Assembly: GCA_017408625.1 (NCBI GenBank)
Contig: JAFQUG010000332.1
Span: forward strand, 1-6,102
DNA: 6,102 nt
DNA from: Clostridia bacterium
GTDB taxonomy: Bacteria > Bacillota_A > Clostridia > Oscillospirales > CAG-272
Direction: 5' to 3'
Part shown: positions 1 through 6,079 of the stretch, one piece after another
Layout: each line of letters opens with the position of its first letter
Numbering within the stretch: the stretch's first letter is position 1
Notes under the pieces: generated by a model
Seen by the model: only the letters and a program-made list of their open reading frames with translations
Told to the model about the DNA's origin: nothing
Database searches by the model: none
Translations under genes and position numbers: made by a program

Positions 1-19
1 CCATCGGGCTGCTTTTTTT
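1..19 (+). terminator. partial hairpin terminator at window edge, possibly bidirectional
   Basis: Bases 6-12 (GGGCTGC) are followed by seven T residues (13-19). This looks like the descending arm and T-tract of a Rho-independent terminator read on the plus strand. On the minus strand the same bases read as an A-tract, then GCAGCCC, then GATGG. If the next bases outside the window continue as GCTGC and Ts, the hairpin would be GCAGCCC-GAT-GGGCTGC and would end the minus-strand operon right after the YcxB-like stop codon. Only one arm is visible, so the stem is inferred. Confidence 0.5.
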
Positions 20-539
20 ACCATTTATTCTTCTTGGACACGATCTTTTGCGACAGCAGGGTGTGCAGCTGCTCGGTCTGCTCGGGCGACAAGGCCGAAA
101 GATCTACGATCCACACCTGTCTTGCCGAAATAAACAGGTACAAGTCGTCCTTGTTCTTCACGTATTTGACAAACATGCCGTATTGCATCTCGCCGGATTC
201 GGTTGCATGCGCGGCACTCACGCTGTAGCGCATGCTTTGCTCCGAAAAGGTCGTTTCTATAACTGCATTCAGATTTTTGGCCTTTTTGAAGGAAAACCGC
301 GGCACGATCAGCATCGTGACGATCCAGGTAATCCCTAACCCCCAAATCAGTCCGAACATGATCCCGTTGACCTCGGACAAGGGAGGTCCGTCCGCAAAAT
401 CCTTGATCAGGATCACAGCGGTCAGTATCATTTCAAAGGCTAACAGGATCAAAAGCCACCTTCTTTGTACCAGCTGATAATAGGAATTGAAGCGCAGCAA
501 TCTTTCCCTTGTGTTGATTGTCGTGGTTTGAATCGGCAT
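18..539 (-). CDS. YcxB-like small membrane protein
   Basis: This encodes a 173-residue protein of unknown function resembling the YcxB family. A short polar N-terminus is followed by two hydrophobic segments at about residues 27-46 and 59-80, with a short loop between them (FADGPPLSEVN). A soluble C-terminal domain of about 90 residues follows. Its pattern (MFVKYVKNKDDLYLFIS at 122-138, then VWIVDLSALSPEQ) matches the YcxB C-terminal layout of strand, Lys/Asp turn, aromatic strand, then an acidic helix with spaced leucines. The helices probably anchor the domain on the cytoplasmic side, which is inference. The start is fixed by a strong AAGGAGG six bases upstream. It is the last gene of the minus-strand operon, 11 bases after rqcH. 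It could also be an unrelated two-helix protein, because the family is defined loosely; nothing reveals a substrate or partner. Confidence 0.72.
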   Translation of the reverse strand: MPIQTTTINTRERLLRFNSYYQLVQRRWLLILLAFEMILTAVILIKDFADGPPLSEVNGIMFGLIWGLGITWIVTMLIVPRFSFKKAKNLNAVIETTFSEQSMRYSVSAAHATESGEMQYGMFVKYVKNKDDLYLFISARQVWIVDLSALSPEQTEQLHTLLSQKIVSKKNKW

Positions 540-545
540 GTTATC

Positions 546-552
546 CCTCCTT
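546..552 (-). promoter_or_regulatory. Shine-Dalgarno site overlapping the rqcH stop codon
   Basis: On the minus strand AAGGAGG lies six bases before the ATG of the YcxB-like gene. Its first two bases are also the last two of the rqcH stop codon TAA (551-553). Ribosomes finishing rqcH would terminate on this site, so translation of the two genes is likely coupled. The site also confirms the start at 539. Confidence 0.85.
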
Positions 553-2317
553 ATTTATTCCTCATCCTTTTGATCTTTTCCTCATCCGGTGTGACGTAAG
601 CCGTCCAGTTGGTGTGGTAGATCACAAGACCCGGCTTGGCAGCAGGCGGCTTTTTGACGTGGCGCACCTGGATATAGTCCACCGCGATATTCTCTCCCGT
701 TGCCTTGGAATGAAAGGCTGCAATCTCGGCTGCATCGGTAAAGTCCTCGGCAGGCGGCTCTTCCCCATCACAGATCATGACCACGTGCGAGCCCGGCATG
801 CCCTTGACGTGGAACCACCAGTCGTTTCGGTCGGCCACCGTGTGCGTGATATACTCGTTTTGCACGTTGTTCTTACCGCACAGCACGCGATAGCCGTTGG
901 TCGTGGTAAACTGCATGACCACGGGATTTTTATTCTTCTTGGGCGCAGCGTAGCCCTTCATGCGCGAGGCGTAGCCAAAGCGGTAAAGCTCCTCGCGGAT
1001 CTCGTCCAGGTCCGCCTGCGTCTCAGCACGCGTCAGCGCGTCAAACACGGTATACAGATACGCAAGCTCGTTCTCGCCAAGCGCAATCTGGCGCGTCAGC
1101 TCCACCTTTGCATTGCGCAGCTTGGTGTATTTTTTGAAGTACTTCTGCCCGTTTGCCACGGGAGTCAGACGCTCGTCCAGCTCCACAATGCAAGTGCCGT
1201 ACCCGCCGCTCTGCTCGTCCCACTCCTCGTAGTCCACAAGCTCGGCGCGCGTCATGCCCTTCTCCAGGCAATACAGATTGCCCATGATCAAGTCTCCGTA
1301 CTTCTTGTACTTTTCAGCCTGCTCGCACTCGGCAAGCTCTGCCCTTTGTGCCTCCAATTTTTTGGTAATGCGGCTCTCCCCGTGCGTCAGCAAGGAGAGC
1401 ACGTCGGCAGCCCTCTGCTTGATGCGGTTTTCACGGTCACGCGTGGCAAAGAACACGTCCAACAGCTTGCCCGCGCTCTCAAACTCCTCGCGCGGCATAT
1501 CCGCACCGTAATGCGTCAGCGAAATAAACGCATATTCGACCGGCTTTGTGCCGTCGGTAACCAGCGTGGGACAATAATTCCCCGTGCGCACAGCCCCCAT
1601 GATCGCATCAAAAGCGCGCCAAAGCTCGGCAGCCGTGCAGTACTTGATGGGGGTATCGGTAAAATGCGTAGCTCTGTACGCCATCTCTCTTGCAACCGCG
1701 GCCGAAATGCCCATGTATCGCTCCAAGATCCAGCGGTCGGTACGCTGCTCGGGATCGGCCTCGGCATAAGCCTTTGCAAAGCCCTCGGCCGTCTCGGCCA
1801 CAGGATCGCACTTATTCTGTGCGGGCGGCAGCTCGTAGGTCATGCCCGGCAGCACCTGGCGCTTGCTTGACGTGGTGAAATCCACGGTTTTGAGCACAGC
1901 CAGGATCTTTTTATTTTCATCCGCAAAGATCAGATTGCTGTATTTGCCCATGATCTCGGCGATCAGATAGCGCGTACAGGCAAAGCCCATTTCATCACGG
2001 CCTTCAAATGACAACTCGCACACGCGCTCAAATCCGATCTGTCTGACGCCTGCCAGCTTTGCTCCCGAGAGATGCTTGCGAAGCAGCATACAGAACATGG
2101 GGGGCTGCTGCGGATTTTCCTTTTGCGATTCGGTAAAACCGATACGCGGATTGTTGGAGCCCGCGTTGATCAATAGGCGTTTGCCGCCCTCGATGGTGCG
2201 CATTTGCAGCACGATCTCGTCGCGCTCGGGCTGCAATACACGCTCTATTCTGCCTCCCTGCCCGATCCGAGTAATCTCGTCCAGCACGCAGGCAAGCATA
2301 CCAGCATCAAATGCCAT
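551..2317 (-). CDS. rqcH: RqcH, NFACT-family ribosome quality-control factor (Rqc2 homolog, formerly FbpA-like)
   Basis: This 588-residue protein is close to the usual bacterial RqcH length of about 570. In this family the protein binds stalled 50S subunits carrying peptidyl-tRNA, recruits alanyl-tRNA and adds a C-terminal alanine tail that marks the nascent chain for proteolysis. It acts in the cytoplasm. NFACT-N covers about residues 1-165, with GRIERVLQPERDEIVL near the start, then EIMGKYSNLI (121-130) and LPGMTYELPPAQNKCDP (156-172). A helix-hairpin-helix region (GISAAVAREM, 203-212) follows. The coiled-coil middle domain spans about 285-450 and includes KYGDLIMGNL (339-348) and LDERLTPVANGQKYFKKY (380-397). 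NFACT-R at about 460-588 has DWWFHVKGMPGSHVV (499-513) and HVKKPPAAKPG (553-563). The functional Asp-Arg pair known from Bacillus RqcH appears here as Glu97-Arg98. The start has AAGGA seven bases upstream. The older label fibronectin-binding protein should not be taken literally. Confidence 0.96.
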   Translation of the reverse strand: MAFDAGMLACVLDEITRIGQGGRIERVLQPERDEIVLQMRTIEGGKRLLINAGSNNPRIGFTESQKENPQQPPMFCMLLRKHLSGAKLAGVRQIGFERVCELSFEGRDEMGFACTRYLIAEIMGKYSNLIFADENKKILAVLKTVDFTTSSKRQVLPGMTYELPPAQNKCDPVAETAEGFAKAYAEADPEQRTDRWILERYMGISAAVAREMAYRATHFTDTPIKYCTAAELWRAFDAIMGAVRTGNYCPTLVTDGTKPVEYAFISLTHYGADMPREEFESAGKLLDVFFATRDRENRIKQRAADVLSLLTHGESRITKKLEAQRAELAECEQAEKYKKYGDLIMGNLYCLEKGMTRAELVDYEEWDEQSGGYGTCIVELDERLTPVANGQKYFKKYTKLRNAKVELTRQIALGENELAYLYTVFDALTRAETQADLDEIREELYRFGYASRMKGYAAPKKNKNPVVMQFTTTNGYRVLCGKNNVQNEYITHTVADRNDWWFHVKGMPGSHVVMICDGEEPPAEDFTDAAEIAAFHSKATGENIAVDYIQVRHVKKPPAAKPGLVIYHTNWTAYVTPDEEKIKRMRNK

Positions 2318-2345
2318 ATAAGGTTCCTTTCAATTGATTATATCA

Positions 2346-4250
2346 TTATGTCAAGCTGTTCAAGTCATCCGCATGCGAGGCATCCGGCATGGGAATGACG
2401 TACTTGTAATACTCAATGCCGTATTTCTCGCACAGCTCGTAAACGGTCTTCAGATTTTTCTTACGGTCGTTGTTTTTGCCGTCCAGACTGCACAAATAGT
2501 AGATCTGGATCGAGGATTTTTCCACGTGTGCTCTCTGCTCGTCAGTCTCGGCCATCTCCAGGGCTTCGTCCCAGTACACCTTCATTTTCTTTCCGAAGTT
2601 GAGGTCGTGACTGCCTGAACTGTGGGCAAACGGGAACATCTTAAGCCCCTTATCGAAAATGCCGACGTGCGGATTACGCGCGATCGCGTGCGCGGTCATG
2701 ACAGTCATGTACTCCTTGATCTGCACCCAACCGGGGCCGTAATAGTACTGCATGAACTCGTCCATATACGCATAGTACTGCTCCTCGGTCATGTCGGGAT
2801 TCCAAAGCAGCTTTGCAAGCAGATAAGAGCGCAGCTCGGCAAATTCGCCCGAGACACTCACCTGCTGCCCCTCTAAGAATACGCCCTTGACGTTGTGATC
2901 CTTATAAAACTGTACGTTGGCATGCAGCACGTCAAAATTGGGGAAGAAGGTAAAGTAGGTCTCTGCGTTATAGGTGTAATCCCAGATATACAGCTTGTCA
3001 CAGATCTCGCTCCACGCTTCGATATCCTTGCAGAAGGATTTGTTGCGAGAGCAGTTGGGGTCGGACAGCGCGTGCATAAAGCAGCACTCAATCGAGCAAA
3101 GACGAATGATCACGTTCTCCGCAGGACGTACGGTCTTGGGAGGCGTGCGGGTATATCTGTAAGCCAGAGTATCCACATATACACCGGGGTAATCGTCCTT
3201 GATATCGTTTGCGATGCGGTTGACAAAGGTCAGAAGCGAGCCCATCTCAGAGCCCTCGACATCGTTGATAGCCTTGCAGTTTTCACACTGACAGCCGCCA
3301 ACGCCTGCATCCGAGTCATTTTGCGAGACCGAGATGATGGTGGCCTCGGGGTTTGCATCCAACCATGCGCGCACATTGGAGAGCACGGTGTTGTAAACTT
3401 CCTCATCGGTCAGGCAGGGCTGCACGTTGCCCGTATGCGTCGTGCCCCCCGTTAAAAGGCTGAAGGTATGTACGAATCTGCCCGCATAGCCCACGCCACC
3501 GCCGATATCGGAAACGGGCGTGGAGTTATCATAGAAGCTGTTGTCCTTGGAGTGATTGGCAAAATCCTGCTTGTAGCGCATATCGTACCAGTAGGTATCA
3601 CGAAGCTCAAAGGCGGGATTGTGCGTCTTTGCAAAGCCTGCGGGGATCACGGCAGAGGCTTGATTGATCACCACGGTGGTATCTGCCGCCAAAAAACGCA
3701 CGCCAAGATACTCCTCCAGAAAATCATATACACCGTACATGGTGCCGCGATCGCAGCTGCCCGTGATATACAGTCTGCCGCCGTCCTCCAGCATGGTATA
3801 ACCGTCCAGCTCCACCTTTGCGCGCGCTTCGGTCACGGCAGGCGTGTCGCGGTCGGTTACGCCGATCACGATCTCGTGCTCAGAGGCCTTTTCCTCAATG
3901 CGATAGCCGGTTGCTTGCTCCAGATATTCCACCAACTCGTCTGCGCTGTTACGCACGCAAGCAGCACCGCCCTCCTGCACGACCAAGGTAAAGGAAGTAA
4001 TGTCCATACCGCCAATGGTGAAGGCGTCGAGTGGAATGCCGTTGTCGGTCTCTGCTTCCGTTTCAGTTTCGGTTTCGGTTTCTGCGGTCGATTCGCCAAT
4101 CGTTTCCGCAGGTGCCAAATCGCTCTCGGTCTCGGGTTCTGTGGTGGGGTGCTCCCCTTCACCACTGTCGGGATTGCAAGCCGCAAACGAGAGCATCATA
4201 TAAGCCGCCAGCAAGCCAAGCAAGATGCGCGTCCATACGTTGTGTTTCAT
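2346..4250 (-). CDS. DUF4838-domain lipoprotein, possible glycan-active surface protein (GH163-related)
   Basis: This encodes 634 residues counted from the start chosen here. The N-terminus is a lipoprotein signal peptide: KHNVWTR, a hydrophobic stretch, then LSFAAC with the lipid-accepting Cys25. A low-complexity Thr/Glu/Pro linker (about 31-70) would hold the domains away from the membrane. Residues about 85-200 resemble the alpha/beta domain found before catalytic domains of GH67/GH20-type enzymes (EIVIGVTDRDTPA, DRGTMYGVYDFLEEYLGVRF). DUF4838 follows at about 210-520 with SVSQNDSDAGVGGCQCENC (307-325), EGSEMGSLLTFVNRIA, NVIIRLCSIECC (379-390), LYIWDYTYN (420-428) and VKGVFLEGQQ (454-463). 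Some DUF4838 proteins of gut Bacteroides are reported as endo-beta-N-acetylglucosaminidases (GH163); whether this protein has that activity is inference. Acidic candidates are D312, E388, D424 and E460. An upstream ATG at 4268 is less likely because the Shine-Dalgarno site lies inside that extension. The gene sits 32 bases after the HAD gene and 28 before rqcH. Confidence 0.87.
   Translation of the reverse strand: MKHNVWTRILLGLLAAYMMLSFAACNPDSGEGEHPTTEPETESDLAPAETIGESTAETETETETEAETDNGIPLDAFTIGGMDITSFTLVVQEGGAACVRNSADELVEYLEQATGYRIEEKASEHEIVIGVTDRDTPAVTEARAKVELDGYTMLEDGGRLYITGSCDRGTMYGVYDFLEEYLGVRFLAADTTVVINQASAVIPAGFAKTHNPAFELRDTYWYDMRYKQDFANHSKDNSFYDNSTPVSDIGGGVGYAGRFVHTFSLLTGGTTHTGNVQPCLTDEEVYNTVLSNVRAWLDANPEATIISVSQNDSDAGVGGCQCENCKAINDVEGSEMGSLLTFVNRIANDIKDDYPGVYVDTLAYRYTRTPPKTVRPAENVIIRLCSIECCFMHALSDPNCSRNKSFCKDIEAWSEICDKLYIWDYTYNAETYFTFFPNFDVLHANVQFYKDHNVKGVFLEGQQVSVSGEFAELRSYLLAKLLWNPDMTEEQYYAYMDEFMQYYYGPGWVQIKEYMTVMTAHAIARNPHVGIFDKGLKMFPFAHSSGSHDLNFGKKMKVYWDEALEMAETDEQRAHVEKSSIQIYYLCSLDGKNNDRKKNLKTVYELCEKYGIEYYKYVIPMPDASHADDLNSLT
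4061..4084 (-). repeat. in-frame hexanucleotide repeat in the lipoprotein linker
   Basis: There are four tandem six-base units, read on the plus strand as TTTCAG, TTTCGG, TTTCGG and TTTCTG, with a decayed copy at 4055-4060. On the coding strand they give alternating Thr-Glu at about residues 58-65. Each unit adds two residues in frame, so slippage would change linker length without breaking the protein. Confidence 0.8.
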
Positions 4251-4259
4251 GAACGGTTT

Positions 4260-4265
4260 CTCCTT
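4260..4265 (-). promoter_or_regulatory. Shine-Dalgarno site that decides the lipoprotein start
   Basis: AAGGAG on the minus strand ends nine bases before the ATG at 4250. It lies within codons 2-4 of the longer reading frame that begins at 4268. That upstream ATG has no purine-rich site at a suitable distance. Starting at 4250 also gives a compact, normal signal peptide beginning MKHNVWTR. The site supports the shorter start. Confidence 0.8.
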
Positions 4266-4282
4266 CATCCATTGAGATTTGA

Positions 4283-5095
4283 TCAGCCAAACATCAAAGA
4301 GTCCACCTCTGCCAAAGAGGCAAAGGTCATATCGGGTCGTTTTTCGGGATCGGCAGCATCCACGTCGGCCTGCTGCGTCTCACCTGTCAAAACCAGCACG
4401 GCAGTCACACCGTGCAAGCGGCCAAGTGCAATGTCGGTATAAAGTCTGTCTCCAAAGATGCAGATATCCTGCTTTTGCATGCCGGTCGCCTCGCAGATCA
4501 TTTGCACAGTCTCGGCATAGGGCTTACCGAAATACGTGGGCTGCACACCGGTCGAAGCGGTCACAAAGGCTGCGATCGCACCGCTGTCCGGGATAAAGCC
4601 TGTCTCGGTGGGACAGTTGTAATCGGGGTGGGTGGAGAGATATTCCGCACCGCAGCGCACAAATCGGCAGGCGTTGTCCAGCTTTTCGTAGGTCAGCGTG
4701 GTATCAAAGCTGGTGACCACGATGTCCGCCCCGGCCTCGCTCCCCGTCAGCATGGGGATGCCCGAAGCGCCGAAATGCTCCACCAGCTCGGGCGTGCCCA
4801 CCAGGTACACGCTCTTGCCCGCACGGTGACGGCGCAAGAATTCCACCGTTACATCCCCCGAGGTCATGATCTCGTCCTCGCGGGGAGAAAAGCCCAGGCG
4901 CGTCAGCTTACCCATATAAAACTCGGTGGTATGCGACGCATTATTGGTAAAAAACAGCACGCGATAGCCGTTCGCGCGCAGATGCTCGATAAAACGAATG
5001 GCAAAATCAAACACCTGATTGCCAAGATAAATGGTGCCGTCCATATCAAACACGAACAGCTTTTTGGATGTTAAAACGTTTTTTTCGGTATTCAT
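4283..5095 (-). CDS. HAD superfamily IIA hydrolase, NagD/AraL-like sugar-phosphate or nucleotide phosphatase
   Basis: This 270-residue cytoplasmic phosphatase has the usual length for the HAD-IIA subfamily. All four HAD motifs are present. Motif I is FDMDGTIYLG, with nucleophile Asp17 and general acid/base Asp19. Motif II is FFTNNAS with Thr50. Motif III is the Lys191 of FGKP. Motif IV is GDRLYTDI (215-222), with Asp216 and Asp221 for Mg2+. The C2 cap lies between motifs II and III and includes THPDYNCPTETGFIPDSGA (155-173), typical of NagD-type proteins. Family members remove phosphate from sugar phosphates, nucleoside monophosphates or phosphoglycolate, often as housekeeping damage control. 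The substrate cannot be read from the sequence. AAGGAG at 5102-5107 sits six bases before the ATG. The gene is the first of the operon, about 22 bases after the predicted transcription start. It may support sugar metabolism alongside the downstream glycan-related lipoprotein, but that is speculative. Confidence 0.93.
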   Translation of the reverse strand: MNTEKNVLTSKKLFVFDMDGTIYLGNQVFDFAIRFIEHLRANGYRVLFFTNNASHTTEFYMGKLTRLGFSPREDEIMTSGDVTVEFLRRHRAGKSVYLVGTPELVEHFGASGIPMLTGSEAGADIVVTSFDTTLTYEKLDNACRFVRCGAEYLSTHPDYNCPTETGFIPDSGAIAAFVTASTGVQPTYFGKPYAETVQMICEATGMQKQDICIFGDRLYTDIALGRLHGVTAVLVLTGETQQADVDAADPEKRPDMTFASLAEVDSLMFG

Positions 5096-5124
5096 TCCCC
5101 GCTCCTTGGGTGTTTTTTCATTTC

Positions 5125-5153
5125 ATTATAACACATACTTGATTTTTTTGCAA
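5125..5153 (-). promoter_or_regulatory. sigma-A type promoter of the four-gene minus-strand operon
   Basis: Reading the minus strand, TTGCAA (5148-5153, four of six consensus matches) is followed by a 17-base spacer and a perfect TATAAT (5125-5130). The expected start point is near 5118, leaving a leader of about 23 bases before the HAD start codon. No other convincing promoter was seen between the operon genes. Confidence 0.78.
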
Positions 5154-5167
5154 TATCATGATATACT
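5139..5167 (+). promoter_or_regulatory. extended -10 promoter for pantothenate kinase
   Basis: TTGATT (5139-5144) is separated by 17 bases from TATACT (5162-5167). The -10 is preceded by TG with one intervening base (5159-5160), the extended -10 arrangement. The expected start point is near 5174, giving a leader of about 33 bases. Its -35 lies inside the spacer of the opposite promoter, and the opposite -35 lies inside its own spacer. Confidence 0.62.
5153..5164. promoter_or_regulatory. 12-bp perfect palindrome, candidate operator
   Basis: ATATCATGATAT reads the same on both strands. It begins at the last base of the minus-strand -35 element and runs into the first three bases of the plus-strand -10. 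A dimeric regulator bound here would block both promoters. No regulator gene is in the window, and short AT-rich palindromes arise by chance, so this remains a candidate. Confidence 0.35.
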
Positions 5168-5206
5168 GTAACAGGAATATTATTTGCATATGAGGGGATT
5201 TTCATC

Positions 5207-6079
5207 ATGAACGCAATAAATGATAAAAACAAGGTAGTCGTGGGCATTGACGTGGGCGGCTCGACCACCAAAATCGTGGGCTTTCGCCGCGATGCGGGCA
5301 GCGAGACGCTGATCGCACCGCTTTTCGTGCAGGCAACCGACCCCATTACCTCAATCTACGGCGCTTTTGGCCGCTTTACCATGGAAAACGGACTCTCGCT
5401 GAACGACATTGACAAGGTTATGATGACGGGCGGCGGCTCTTCCTTCCGCTCCCAGCCCATCTATTCCCTGCCCTGCAACAACGTTTCCGAATTTGAGTGC
5501 ATCGGCTTGGGCGGACTTTATCTGTCGGGGCTTGACGAGGCCATTGTTGTTAGTATGGGCACAGGTACGGCACTCATTCACTCCAAAAAGGTGGACGGTA
5601 TCACCGAGATCAAGTACCTGGGCGGCACGGGCGTTGGCGGTGGCACGCTGCTGGGGCTGACGCAAAAGCTGACGGGTGTGGGCACGGTGGAGCATATTGA
5701 AAAGCTGTGCGCCGAGGGTGACATTTCCAAGATTGACCTTCGCATCAGCGACATTTCTAAGAACCGCACGTACGAGAATATGAAGGACAATCTGACCGTT
5801 TCCAACTTTGGCAAGGTCAGCGACATTGCCACGCCCGAGGATATTGCGTTAGGCGTAGCCAATATGGTAGCCGAGACCATAGCCATGGTGGCAGTGTTTG
5901 CAGCAAGAGGCTGCGGTGTCAAGGACGTGGTGCTGACCGGCAATCTTTCCACAATCGCGCCCATCCGCAAGACGTTTGAGGGGCTTGATCAGTTTGGCGT
6001 CAACTTTATTATTCCCGAAAACGCGCAGTTTGGCACGGTCATCGGCGCTGCATTGCACGACAGTCATAAATGTATTTGA
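5207..6079 (+). CDS. coaW: type II pantothenate kinase
   Basis: This 290-residue enzyme phosphorylates pantothenate with ATP to 4'-phosphopantothenate, the first step of CoA synthesis, in the cytoplasm. It has the acetate and sugar kinase/Hsp70/actin (ASKHA) fold. The first phosphate loop is GIDVGGSTTK (13-22). TGGGSS (74-79) follows, then SEFECIGLGGLYL (94-106), which aligns with the acidic stretch holding the catalytic Glu in eukaryotic-type PanKs. The second phosphate motif is SMGTGTA (116-122). The type II signature GGTGVGGGTLLGL is at 139-151 and SNFGK at 199-203. The adenosine-side motif TGNLS is at 244-248, with GTVIGAAL near the end. Length and motif order fit the bacterial type II family. 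GAGGGG (5192-5197) lies nine bases before the ATG, and there is no good alternative start. Transcription diverges from the minus-strand operon. It could be confused with BadF/BcrA-type ATPases, but the GGTGVGGGT signature favours PanK-II. Confidence 0.93.
   Translation: MNAINDKNKVVVGIDVGGSTTKIVGFRRDAGSETLIAPLFVQATDPITSIYGAFGRFTMENGLSLNDIDKVMMTGGGSSFRSQPIYSLPCNNVSEFECIGLGGLYLSGLDEAIVVSMGTGTALIHSKKVDGITEIKYLGGTGVGGGTLLGLTQKLTGVGTVEHIEKLCAEGDISKIDLRISDISKNRTYENMKDNLTVSNFGKVSDIATPEDIALGVANMVAETIAMVAVFAARGCGVKDVVLTGNLSTIAPIRKTFEGLDQFGVNFIIPENAQFGTVIGAALHDSHKCI

Noticed and set aside
366..392. CGGAC / GTCCG inverted repeat with a 7-base loop
   Set aside because: It lies inside the YcxB-like coding region, the stem is only five bases and there is no T-tract.
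518..1870. 450-residue open frame on the plus strand
   Set aside because: It is antisense to rqcH, whose domains are unmistakable. Its translation is rich in His, Arg, Leu and Val with no recognisable motif, as expected from the mirror of G/C-ending codons, and it has no Shine-Dalgarno site.
551..2317. fibronectin-binding protein function
   Set aside because: The FbpA label is a historical name for NFACT proteins. This protein has no signal peptide or surface anchor and matches RqcH across all its domains.
2318..2345. possible regulatory site or terminator between the lipoprotein and rqcH
   Set aside because: These 28 AT-rich bases hold the rqcH Shine-Dalgarno site but no inverted repeat, T-tract or paired -35/-10 elements.
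3468..4442. 324-residue open frame on the plus strand across two genes
   Set aside because: It is antisense to both the lipoprotein and the HAD gene and crosses their junction. The composition is that of a shadow frame with no domain signature.
4412..5074. 220-residue open frame on the plus strand
   Set aside because: It is fully antisense to the HAD phosphatase, which carries all four catalytic motifs.
5178..5183. TATTAT as an alternative -10 for pantothenate kinase
   Set aside because: No -35-like sequence lies 16-18 bases upstream; TATACT with an extended TG and TTGATT at 17 bases is better.
5092..5346. 84-residue minus-strand frame whose TGA overlaps the HAD ATG
   Set aside because: The ATGA overlap looks like translational coupling, but the frame begins antisense within pantothenate kinase and runs through both promoters. 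The predicted transcript starts near 5118, after most of this frame.
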